Below, piece by piece: positions 10,051 to 19,327 of a DNA stretch of 64,000 nucleotides. A model generated the notes under the pieces. It searched no databases and was not told where the DNA came from. It saw only the letters and a list, made by a program, of their open reading frames with translations. The position numbers were made by a program, and so were the translations under genes. This stretch comes from Nothophaeocryptopus gaeumannii (lineage: Eukaryota; Ascomycota; Dothideomycetes; Mycosphaerellales; Mycosphaerellaceae): contig JASISA010000041.1 of assembly GCA_031771865.1 (NCBI GenBank), forward strand, positions 1,736,001-1,800,000, read 5' to 3'. Numbering within the stretch: the first letter of the stretch is position 1; the number at the start of each line of letters is the position of its first letter.

Positions 10051-12249
10051 TCAGGCAAAGCTCCCCCGAATGCCATCCACCACGTATGCGCCGGAAGCAT
10101 TTGTCTTCAAAGACGCACCCGCAAATGTTTTCTCCACATGCGGAAAGAAGTCGCTGGGCCGCATCAACTCATACCGGTCTACATGGGTTTGGCGATAGGC
10201 TTCCCACACCACAACCTGTTTGATCTCAGAATTGGGATCTGCGATGAAGACCCTTCCCAGCCATTGCGACACTAGTTGCGGATCTGCAGGCAGCCTTGCT
10301 CTCTCTGGCTGTAGCCGCTGCAGAGGTCGTGTGTCTAGTGCACTCCGGCTGGGGATGGCGCTGGAAGGCATTGAGGATGACGGCCTGGAAGAGGCAGGTT
10401 GCGAAGACGCTGGCAAGCTCCTGCTGGCCGGATCCTGGCGTCGTGAAGGATGTCTTTGCTCAGCGGTGTTGCTGGAGGAAGTCCTCGGAGGATCAGCAGC
10501 CGGAGGCGCAGAAGGAAGATGTGGATTGCTTGTGGTGGAGTGACGCACTGGAGTTGACTGTGCGACCGCAGGCGCAACGCTGTTTGCCACGATGATGCTA
10601 GGCGCAGGAGGCGGCGCTCGCGCGGGTGGCGAGCGTTTGAGTCGTATGCCTTTGACTATAGGAAGATTCGACGACGTGCGGGTCAAGGAGGCAGTCGGCA
10701 AAACTTTGGAGATGAGTGCCTTAAAGACACTCTCCTTCAACGATTGCTTTGATTCCCACGACCATCGCTGGTATCCCAGCCACATGGAGTTTTGGCTGAC
10801 TTGATTGTATTCGTCGGTGATGTACTCTCTCCGCAGCCATTCGGACGCTCGCTCGACTTCGGGCTGCGCAATAGCTGGGCGGACTTCTGGCGGCGCTCTA
10901 GTCGTCGACGGTGGAGCTCTAGAAGGGCCAGGTGCAGGTTGTGGAGGTACGTACATTACGTGCCCACGTCCAAGAGGTGTCGAGTCGACTGCATGATCAT
11001 GAGGGGGCTGAGTGTAAAGAGGATTGCCGTTGTAGAGCGACCCGTTCAACCCCGGCATGTACGCGCCAGGTCCATATCCATGTTGCATTGGAGGACTGAG
11101 TGGCGGCCTTGGCGGTGGAGGAAGTGATGTTGGAGCTGGGCTCTGGACGTTGCGTCGAAGTCTACGTGCAACTTCCAATGGATCTTGGTTGTAAGCGGAG
11201 CTCGAGGACGCAGCCACACGCTTCGGTGCCGATATTGGCTCGATGGATGGCGAGCGTTCGGGTTCAGAGTCGGGCAAATCGAAAATGTTGTTCGCAAACC
11301 AACAATCTTTGCAGTCGTCTTCGCGCAGTCGTTCGGCATAAGCTTCCAAATATCGCGCACCCATGGGTGAGGTTCTCTCAATCTTGTCGAGAAGCGTGTA
11401 AAACTCTTGCAGCGTGGCGTAGCTGCATGATATTGGTTCCTTGGAATGTCCTTTGGTTGGCTCGTCTATCGTGGAGGGCGGTGTTGGGAGCGAGGAAGCA
11501 GGATCCTTTCCTTTCCTTGGCGAATCTCGTGGCGGCGTTTTGGAGTTTGGACTCAGTTCGCTGAATGCCTTCCTCTCGCTTCTCTCTGTGCTATTGTGGT
11601 ATCCGACATGCGAGCTTTCCGCGTTCTCCCTCCCGTCATGCAACTCTTGCATTTCCAAGTCCAGCACCGTCTTCCAGGCTTTCCACGACCTTTCGGTCAA
11701 GATGTCAGCCCTGTGGATAATTTGTATGGCCATCTGTGCGTCTTCGCAATGTTGGTACGGATACCACTCGTTCTGCCTGCTGTGGAGTCCTCCGACAACG
11801 ACTTGCTCCTGATCTACTGTGACAGGATCAAAGATCTCGAATTCGGCGTTGACGGACCATAGTGCGACCTCGTTCTGTTGTCTTTGCGCGCTGCTCGTGG
11901 TACCAACTTCCCAGCTCAATCTCTCAGCCACCAGAAACAGCTTCCGCTGATGTGCCGTCGTGCTTCGTTCTTTGCCGCATTTCGAGCATATGACTATCGT
12001 ATCGGCGTCGCCACTGGTCAAAGCCTCCCACGTCTTCTTAGGAAGGAGAGTCAACGGATATGGCACGCTGTGGAAGTCTTTGCCAACTCCGGAGTCCTTG
12101 TGCGGCTTGTATCTTTTATGTGGCTCATGGGCTTTCGGCTTGACGTAGGGCTTGGTACTCGAAACGCGTGATCGCTTGGAGGAAGATGTCGGCGGTGATC
12201 CAGTCAGGTCCTCGCACTCCAAGTCAACATAGCGACGCTTGGAGCTCAT
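10051..12249 (-). CDS. protein with two RFX/RSC9-like winged-helix repeats
   Basis: Intronless, 732 residues, not recognised as a named protein. The N-terminus is basic (SSKRRYVDLE, then KRSRVSS) and fits a nuclear signal. A CSKCGKE pair near residue 90 could bind metal, but no second Cys pair is evident. Two related segments of about 72 residues lie at 466-536 and 656-728. Each runs WL-x5-10-hydrophobic, a central W-x2-Y, an F-hydrophobic helix, then A-S-L-x5-10-hydrophobic-V-x-GI. This resembles the winged-helix DNA-binding fold of RFX proteins and RSC9/ARID2. The rest is long Pro/Ser-rich disorder. A chromatin role is inferred. The first ATG of the frame is used. Confidence 0.6.
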   Translation of the reverse strand: MSSKRRYVDLECEDLTGSPPTSSSKRSRVSSTKPYVKPKAHEPHKRYKPHKDSGVGKDFHSVPYPLTLLPKKTWEALTSGDADTIVICSKCGKERSTTAHQRKLFLVAERLSWEVGTTSSAQRQQNEVALWSVNAEFEIFDPVTVDQEQVVVGGLHSRQNEWYPYQHCEDAQMAIQIIHRADILTERSWKAWKTVLDLEMQELHDGRENAESSHVGYHNSTERSERKAFSELSPNSKTPPRDSPRKGKDPASSLPTPPSTIDEPTKGHSKEPISCSYATLQEFYTLLDKIERTSPMGARYLEAYAERLREDDCKDCWFANNIFDLPDSEPERSPSIEPISAPKRVAASSSSAYNQDPLEVARRLRRNVQSPAPTSLPPPPRPPLSPPMQHGYGPGAYMPGLNGSLYNGNPLYTQPPHDHAVDSTPLGRGHVMYVPPQPAPGPSRAPPSTTRAPPEVRPAIAQPEVERASEWLRREYITDEYNQVSQNSMWLGYQRWSWESKQSLKESVFKALISKVLPTASLTRTSSNLPIVKGIRLKRSPPARAPPPAPSIIVANSVAPAVAQSTPVRHSTTSNPHLPSAPPAADPPRTSSSNTAEQRHPSRRQDPASRSLPASSQPASSRPSSSMPSSAIPSRSALDTRPLQRLQPERARLPADPQLVSQWLGRVFIADPNSEIKQVVVWEAYRQTHVDRYELMRPSDFFPHVEKTFAGASLKTNASGAYVVDGIRGSFA

Positions 12250-12651
12250 CGTCTGTCCTGCCCTCCAATTCGGTCAACCTGCAATGCTACTCCGAGTCCA
12301 CTGTGAGACAAGTTGATCCAGACCTTCCTCCACGCGGTGGACGCGTCGGGATCCGCGTTTCGGGAAAGTGCGACGATGCGGTAATTCTATCGCGGGGCGG
12401 TCGAAGCTTCCTTCCATGGAAAAGGCGTCCCATTTTCACTACTCACCTGCCCTCCACACTTCACTCCATCCAACTCCGGCAATGGACGCGACCCCGCCCT
12501 GACGTCCTCATCCCTGGTGCATGTAGTTCGCATGTGGGCAGCTGTCTGCTGCTCGGTCTATCATCACTCGAGTCGTAAGACGCGACATGTAAAATAGAAG
12601 GTAAGGCCTTCGCTCTCCTGATTTCTCAAACTACTCAACAGGTATCTCTCA
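12250..12651. promoter_or_regulatory. divergent promoter region
   Basis: About 400 bases between the starts of the RFX-like gene (minus) and the short-chain dehydrogenase (plus). Likely shared promoter space; no motif identified. Confidence 0.35.
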
Positions 12652-13667
12652 ATGGCTGCTATCAGTTCCGACGCACCCTTCTCCGTCAAGGACAAGACTG
12701 CTCTGGTCACAGGGGCGGGCAGTGGTAAGAGATCATCGTCACTTCCAATTGCTTGCTGGAGCTAAGACGGATCTTAGGCATTAACTTCTGCTTCGCCCGG
12801 ATCCTGCTCGACAAGGGCTGCAATGTCGTGATCGCAGATATCGCTCTCCGCCCAGAGGCAGAAGAACTCGTCAAGAAGCATTCTACCAAAGACGGACCGC
12901 GTGCGGTCTTCGTCAAGACTGATGTGACAATATGGGACCAGCTGGAAGAATCATTCAAGACCGCAGATAAGGAGTTTGGCGGAGCGGATATCGTCTGTCC
13001 TGGCGCCGGTATCTACGAGCCACACTGGTCGAATTTTTGGCATGCGCCGGGATCAGCCAAGTCAAAGGATCCACTGCACGGCACTGAGGGAGTTGGGCAT
13101 TATGCTCTGTTCGATATAAATTTGACCCATCCGATTCGCGCGACACAGATTGCCATCTCTCGCTGGCTAAACCCTCCGGAAGGAAGCAAAGCTGGGAAGG
13201 TATCTGCTACGAATCCAAAGCGAGTTGTCCACATCACCAGTATCGCTGGTCAAGCTCCTGGCTTCGCATGCCCAATGTACGCTGCGTCGAAGCACGCCCT
13301 GTCTGGTTTCATTCGTTCGCTAGCTCAACTAGAGAGCACGCTTGGCATTAGGGTCAACGGCGTAGCGCCTGGTATCATTAAGACGCCGCTCTGGACAGAA
13401 CATCCCGAGAAGATGGTGATGTTGGACGCAGAACGTGATGAGTGGGTCGAGCCTGAGGAGGTGGCGGAGCAGATGCTGCGGTGTGTGGAGAGCGAGGAAG
13501 TGGGTGGTGGCTGGGTTCTGGAGGTATTGAAGGGGCGGTACAGGAACGTGGATTGGAAGAACGATCGTGGCCCTGAGGGTCCTGGAGCGACCGCGAGCAA
13601 TCGCGCCACTACGACTGCTGAGGTCTTCCAATGGCTTGCAGAACCTGGATGGGGTGTTGCGAAGTAG
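12652..13667 (+). CDS. short-chain dehydrogenase/reductase (15-hydroxyprostaglandin dehydrogenase-like)
   Basis: NAD(P)-dependent classical SDR, 320 residues from two exons (12652-12724 and 12778-13667) across a 53-nt intron. The intron interrupts the cofactor-binding TGAGSGIN motif, which is rebuilt exactly by splicing. VVIADIAL follows, with the Asp at the end of strand two favouring NAD. The catalytic set is visible: Ser in HITSIAG, Tyr192 and Lys196 in YAASK. RVNGVAPGIIKTPLW is the usual stretch after the active site. The C-terminal 40 residues are longer than in minimal SDRs. Such fungal enzymes are often compared with 15-PGDH; the true substrate cannot be told. Confidence 0.87.
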
Positions 13668-14384
13668 AAGCGGTGAGTGGTCTTCAATACATCAGCGGAA
13701 GCCGAGCTTTCCTGGGAACGGCTTATAAAAGGCACAGCCATGATTGTCTCGCACAAGTTGCTTCGAGTCCTGTTTCTTTACTTTGATGCAAATCAGCTGA
13801 AGACGACCATCAAGCAGCACTCCCGTGCTCAACCCTCTCGCTGTCGAACATAGAAAACGGACGTCGCCTGACACGACGATCGATTGCTGTGCAGATGTGA
13901 CTACCTTTGCGCAACTCGCCCCCCTCATGCGTCAATCTCCAGATTGCTGATTCGACGTCAAATAGACTCACGTCTGCGCTGCGAGCGACATCGTCTGCTA
14001 ACAGCCATTGGAAGCATCAGGGAGCATGAGGTTGTGCAGGAATGTTACCTGACTCCCGCCATTGACCTCATGTTTCAGAAATGCTGCCTTGGGCTCGTGC
14101 AAGGCTTCAACGTCACCTCTAACAATATCACCTATGAATAGGACAATTGAGAAGTGCAGGTGAGGACAGTTCTCTATTGTTGAGTGTCGATGTTTGCTGG
14201 GTTTCTATTGTTACAATTGTGTTGCTGGCTTGCATTGTTTATTGTTGAGACTGACAATACAGCCAGAAACGGCCATCTACTTAAACCGTGAACTTCCCTT
14301 TCTTCTTCTCTTTTTCCTTTCTTCTCGACACTTTCAAGACACCATACCAACCGCGCGACCTCGTCCTCCACCACCACCACCACC
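13668..14384. other. intergenic; promoter of coiled-coil gene at right end
   Basis: About 700 bases without a supported gene. The last 40 bases are pyrimidine-rich and then a run of five or more CCA/CAC units reaches the ATG at 14385, a typical fungal 5' leader. Confidence 0.4.
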
Positions 14385-16367
14385 ATGAGCAGCAAAGAAG
14401 AACGAGCGCAGCAGAAGCGGCAGCAGGACCAGGCGCTATTGGCTAGCCTGAACTCAGCCGCTGATGAGATCGACAGGGAACGAGCTGCCCGAGAGCCGAA
14501 GCCGAAGCCGAATACGAATACGAGGCCTCAGGCCACCAACAACGCACCACCACCTCCGTCCGCTCGCAACACACCAGCCCCTCCAGCTCCAACGAGCATA
14601 GCGCCGCAGAGACAGAGCAGCGTGTTCGCTAGACCAGCCAATCATCGCCAAGAAGCGCCGAAGCGGCCCGCTTCCGCACTTGCCCCACAGCCAATCGCCG
14701 CCGCCTTTTTCCCGGCGGCTCCCGCTCCTGCCGCCGCTCCTGCCACTGAGATGGAAGGCGTCGAGGCCGCGCCTGCCACAACTGATATGGAAGGCTTTCA
14801 GTTCACTTCCACTTCTCAACATCAACATGCCTCTCTCAATGACGACGCGATGGACACGGCGCCCGAGCAGCAAGCTCAGCCAAAACCCCGAGAGCAGAGC
14901 TTTGAGCAGCTCAAGCGAATTGTCGACCAACACAGCGAACAGAATACTTTCCTTCACAATGAATGCGCGAGCAAAGATGCGTACATTCAGGACTTGACCA
15001 ACCAGCTTGCCGCCGCCAGAAAGGCAGTTGGAGATGAAAAGCGCAGCAAACTGGCTCTTGACGCGACCAATCAGGACCTGACGCGCAATGCACACGAACT
15101 CAAAGAGAAGCAAGACAGCCACCAGAAGGTCGTCGACAACATCAACTCGCAGCTCTCGGAGTCGCAGACCGATTGCCAAGCGCTCAGAGAGCACATCAAG
15201 GAGCTTGAACGTGATATTAAGCAGCGGAAGGGCCTGCATGAGGCGATTCGCAAAAAGGCCGAGGACAGGAATGCCGACCTCCAAAGCGCACAGAACGAGA
15301 TCACGCGCCTGAACGATGTATTACAACAGCACGAGCAGGACGCCAACGGCAACAACTTGGCGCATGAGTACATGAACGCCATCAACGCACACCTCGAGCA
15401 GACATTCACCAATGAAGGCAGAGAGCTCACTCCGGAGAGCTTTGCAGCGCATCTGCAGCGTGTATCAGACCAGACACAACTCAACCGCCAATCTTCCGAA
15501 CTCAGTCTGGACTCACTCAATGCTCCCGCAAGAGCCGGAAATGGACAGCGCAAGCGATCCGTGGCAGAAGAGCTCGCACAGGCAGACGCAGAGGATAGCG
15601 ATGTCGAAGACGCTGGCGACTTCGACAAGACTTTACGCATCCCGAAGCAGCGTACCGCCAGCTCCAGTGGCAGACCTGATCCCGCCGCATTCGAGGCATT
15701 GCAGACAGAGCTTCGCGAGAAAGATGACAAGCTCAAGCACTACGATCAAAGGATCAAAGACTACGAAGCGAGACTGTCCGCCAGCTCCAATGGCAGACCT
15801 GATCCCGCCGCATTCGAGGCATTGCAGAAAGAGCTTCGCGAGAAAGATGACAAGCTCAAGCGCAACGAAGGCAGACTGTTCACCCTTGGCTTCGAAGCCT
15901 ATGGACTTCGTAGGGCAGCAAACAATGCTGCCAAACGTACGAAGAGCTACACAAATGCTCAGACCACGATGGATACCGATGTCACGAAGACCACCGAGAC
16001 TACGAAACATGACGATACCACGAGAGATACCGCCACCGAATCGCACCAGCACGCGAATGGCAAACCCACAACCACGACGACAGCAGGCACAACTACGCAC
16101 ATTAAGTATGTCGAGAAGCGCCGCATCGTCACAGTGTGGGAGGCTCTACTCAATGGCCCGCTGTCGCAACAGCTTACGGTCTTCTTCCTCTTACTCCTTT
16201 GCATTTTCATGTGCCTGTGGGGCTTCCAAGAGCGACAGATGTGGCTGTCTGCCAACAGGGCCCCCGCACTCAACGAGGTCCGCTACAGGAACTCACCATA
16301 CGCTGAATGGGGCTTACGCATATGGCTCGAAGACTTCATCGGCTACGATTCAACGATGCTGGGTTAG
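14385..16367 (+). CDS. coiled-coil, tail-anchored-type membrane protein, unknown
   Basis: Intronless, 660 residues, not recognised. Order: a charged N-terminus (KEERAQQKRQQ), an Ala/Pro-rich disordered part to about residue 150, and a long heptad-type coiled coil (about 165-320). Next is a 41-residue direct repeat starting around residues 424 and 465, with GRPDPAAFEALQ and LREKDDKLK in each copy. One membrane segment near residue 600 (LTVFFLLLLCIFMCLWGF) leaves about 40 residues on the far side. The layout resembles tethers or golgin/nuclear-envelope proteins, but no family is claimed. The final codons lie in a 61-bp DNA repeat that continues past the stop. Thr-rich residues 525-575 precede the membrane segment. 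Confidence 0.65.
   Translation: MSSKEERAQQKRQQDQALLASLNSAADEIDRERAAREPKPKPNTNTRPQATNNAPPPPSARNTPAPPAPTSIAPQRQSSVFARPANHRQEAPKRPASALAPQPIAAAFFPAAPAPAAAPATEMEGVEAAPATTDMEGFQFTSTSQHQHASLNDDAMDTAPEQQAQPKPREQSFEQLKRIVDQHSEQNTFLHNECASKDAYIQDLTNQLAAARKAVGDEKRSKLALDATNQDLTRNAHELKEKQDSHQKVVDNINSQLSESQTDCQALREHIKELERDIKQRKGLHEAIRKKAEDRNADLQSAQNEITRLNDVLQQHEQDANGNNLAHEYMNAINAHLEQTFTNEGRELTPESFAAHLQRVSDQTQLNRQSSELSLDSLNAPARAGNGQRKRSVAEELAQADAEDSDVEDAGDFDKTLRIPKQRTASSSGRPDPAAFEALQTELREKDDKLKHYDQRIKDYEARLSASSNGRPDPAAFEALQKELREKDDKLKRNEGRLFTLGFEAYGLRRAANNAAKRTKSYTNAQTTMDTDVTKTTETTKHDDTTRDTATESHQHANGKPTTTTTAGTTTHIKYVEKRRIVTVWEALLNGPLSQQLTVFFLLLLCIFMCLWGFQERQMWLSANRAPALNEVRYRNSPYAEWGLRIWLEDFIGYDSTMLG
15655..15863 (+). 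repeat. in-frame 123-bp tandem duplication in the coiled-coil gene
   Basis: Copies begin at 15655 and 15778, a period of 123 bases (41 codons). About 87 bases are nearly identical; the second copy then diverges. Both stay in frame and code GRPDPAAFEALQ-x-ELREKDDKLK, so the duplication lengthens the coiled coil without breaking it. Confidence 0.85.
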
Positions 16368-16518
16368 CATCTACCATTACGACAGCCATTAAGACTTCAT
16401 CTGCTACGACTCAACGATGCTGGGTTAGCATCAACGATTGCGACAGCCATTGAGACTTCATCGGCTACGACTCATCGATGCTGGGTTAGCATTCACTACA
16501 CCAGTACGACAGCCATCG
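16332..16518 (+). repeat. three 61-bp tandem copies spanning a stop codon
   Basis: Units start at 16332, 16393 and 16454, each beginning gacttcat and containing tgctgggttagcat. Copy 1 supplies the last eleven codons and TAG of the coiled-coil gene; copies 2 and 3 are in its 3' region. Since 61 is not a multiple of three, a read past the stop would change frame in each copy. Copy 3 is about 4 bases longer near its end. Confidence 0.88.
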
Positions 16519-17073
16519 GCGAATGGTTTCCCTTCACTGAAGAAGGGTTCATGTACTTATAACTACCTTCAGCATGCTGTGGATGAATTTAACTGAAGAG
16601 AGATTTTCATGTAAACTGTGCTCCTTTCCTTTTCATGTGACAAGACTTTGAAATTGAACCGCAAAGGGCTCACTGCAATAGCGCGTGTACTTCGCGACAG
16701 TGACCACCCGCCCGAGGATCCGGCGCAAGCCGTTCGACAACCCCACGTCCACCTCACTCGTCCGACTCCGCAACGTCTGCCTTCGGGATACTCGGTCTGT
16801 GGAGCTTTGGGGTTCGATTGACAGCTCTCCACGCACTCGTGAAACGCATATGCTGGTCGACGTTCTGCCTCAATGGCTCGAGATGGCTGTGCCCTGCATG
16901 GCTCCCTGTCGTACGTCGTCACAGAGCTTCGAGATCACGCAATGTTTTGAGAGCTCGTTGGCATAATAAAAAGCGGGATGTCCATGCTTGGTAGGTGCTC
17001 TCAATTGAGACATTGAGATCTATTGCACCATTGCTGGCCGAAGGATCGAATCTGCAGCAGTCACTTCTCAACG
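16519..17073. other. intergenic, no gene seen
   Basis: Several short open frames overlap on both strands around 16570-16960, none with recognisable features. It separates the triplicated repeat from the TauD-type gene promoter. Confidence 0.35.
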
Positions 17074-17081
17074 TATAAAAA
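17074..17081 (+). promoter_or_regulatory. TATA-like box of the TauD-type gene
   Basis: A tataaaaa run lies 72 bases ahead of the start codon, at a spacing usual for a fungal TATA element with a short leader. A strong TATA would fit an inducible nutrient-scavenging gene, but that is inference. Confidence 0.4.
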
Positions 17082-17152
17082 GGTTCACCTTTATACTCTC
17101 ACTTGTTTTCTAGGATGACTTCATTCTTCCTTACCAGAAAGATTTCTGAATC

Positions 17153-18351
17153 ATGGCGCCCTTCGCGGTAGAGCAGGAATATGCTTTTGATAGCACTTCC
17201 CTGAAGACAAAGGACGCAAATGGTATTACCAATGGACTGAGGACCCAGGCACCGATCAAGCCTACCGGCGTCCTGGACGAGTATGAGCACTTCGACGTCA
17301 CTCCAGTCATTGGAAGAGAGTTCCCAACAGCCAACCTGGTCGAGTTGATGGAGGCACCCAATGCCGATGAGCTTCTGACTGAGCTCGCCTACACCAGTGA
17401 GCAATCCACCTCAACCTTCGTTTTCATTACTAACAATTCATATTAGTCTCCTCCCGCGGCGTCGTCTTCTTCCGCAAACAAGACAACCTAACCAACGACC
17501 TCCAAAAACAACTTATCCAACGTATCGGAGAACTCTCTGGCAAACCCGCATCCTCAACTCTGCACATCCACCCCGTCCTCAACAGCGAAGGCGACGTAGG
17601 CGAAAACCGCGACCCAGACCAACAAATCTCTACTATAAGCTCCAAACTCTTCAAGAAACTCTACGGTGTCCATCAAGAAAATTCCCGCTGCAACAAGAAA
17701 CAATCCTCCGATCAATGGCACTCCGACATAGCCTTCGAACCTGTCCCAGCAGACTATACCAGCTTGCGTCTGACACAGCTTCCCAAAACCGGGGGAGATA
17801 CGATGTGGGCTTCTGGGTATGAGATTTACGATCGCGTCTCGCCACCTATCCAGAAACTTCTTGACTCCCTCACTTGTACGTTCCAGCGCCCAGATTTCAA
17901 CGAGGCCGCCGAGCGCGCTGGAGTCGAAATCTATGATAGACCGCGCGGATCACCTGAGAATGTTGGTAAACTCCTTCGAGCCATACATCCTGTCGTCCGC
18001 ACCAACCCAGTGACCGGGTGGAAGAGCATCTATTCCATCGGACAACATATCAGTCACATCAACGACATAACAGCCGAGGAGTCGGAACTCTTTTTGGGAT
18101 GGTTCAAACGTCTGTTGCTCGACAACCACGATCTCCAAGTCCGACAGCGGTGGCAAAACGTCAACGACATCGCCATCTGGGACAACAGGAGCACATTCCA
18201 CAATGCTACTTACGATTATGATGGACTCGGAGATCGGTCTGGGAATAGGGTTGTAGGGATTGGAGAACGTCCATTCCAAGATCCTGCGAGCAAGTCTCGA
18301 AGAGAGGCATTGGAAGGAGAGGCCATCGGTGGGTGGTTCAAAGCTGGCTGA
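17153..18351 (+). CDS. TauD/TfdA-family Fe(II)/2-oxoglutarate dioxygenase
   Basis: Two exons (17153-17396 and 17447-18351, intron 50 nt) give 382 residues. The iron site is visible: His173-x-Asp175 in QWHSDIAF and the distal His333 in WDNRSTFHNA. The 2-oxoglutarate-binding Arg is in the following GNRVVGIGERP stretch. RGVVFFRKQDNL near residue 85 is the usual fold-opening segment. Family members decarboxylate 2-oxoglutarate while hydroxylating taurine, alkyl sulfates (yeast Jlp1) or herbicides, releasing sulfite or a related group. Sulfonate or sulfate-ester scavenging is therefore likely, but the substrate cannot be read from sequence. Splicing turns ACC-A into an Ile codon and keeps phase. 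Confidence 0.87.
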
Positions 18352-19327
18352 TCTTGGGGAATACATCAGTCTCAAATATGATTTACGACCTCGAAATGAA
18401 ATGAATACAATCCTCTTGAACAGACTGAACATGATGTGAAGGCCTTGTTCCTTTGCCGTGGCTGTGAAAGGACGCTCTATCTGGTGTATCCTATCCCGTA
18501 GTGCCTCGCATCACGGACGGACCTCAAGAGCAGCAGCATAAGGCCGGAACATCACCGCCTACTGGATGAGCCGGATCCGATGAAAGACTATGGAAGCATG
18601 ACGCCTCCACGTTTCCTTCAAACCACGCATTCGCAGCGCTGCCGTTGATATCGCAGACCGTGAGCTTAAAGTCATCATGAGTTTGTGAGATCTTTTCAAC
18701 GAACGCCAGAAATGAGCCTGACTCTCAGGAAGAAGAATACTCTCATCGCAGGCCAGCACCAAGCCGCCGCATTTAAATGAATCTTCATTTCCATTTCACT
18801 TGCACCTCAAGCCTCTGGCCGTGCGTTTGGATATCTTTACACATGCAGCAGCGCCACTTGCCTTAACTTATCACCTCTCCATCCCGCAAAGTAGTGTCCG
18901 AATCTGAACCAAGAAACGCTAGCACGAAAATGCCGTCTATGCTCGCTTCACATGAAAAGTTGGTGTGTTCCGACCCAATGTCCGCCGTTTACAAATCACG
19001 GAAGTCTGTCGCGGCGGGTTCGCTTCGCCTTCTTAAACCAATAGTACACCCCCAAGTCTCTTCCAATAAAGACCTCCAAAATCATGACATCCCCTTCCAA
19101 CCTTTGATCATGACGTGGTGAAATCGGTGAGAAGCGACTGGCTTCTTGCGTGGTCTCGAATCGACTTGCGGGCTGCTGTCCGGCTCGGTGCGGCCGGTGA
19201 TGGCTTGCTGCGGCACGTGGTGCGTTTTCGGTGTTCAATGTGACTGTACCTTTCAGATGCTCAAATTTTCAGACTCTTTCTTGTTCTTCTTTGGCCGAAC
19301 ATGTTTGAGCCTTCGCTGAGTCGAAGA
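18352..19327. other. convergent intergenic region
   Basis: Nearly 1 kb between the 3' ends of the TauD-type gene and the nucleotidyltransferase gene. Only shadows of unconvincing frames; no repeat or RNA gene noticed. Confidence 0.35.

Noticed and set aside
16790..16840. tRNA-like hairpin with a ggttcgatt box
   Set aside because: There is a short stem, but no acceptor/D/anticodon arms of tRNA length around it.
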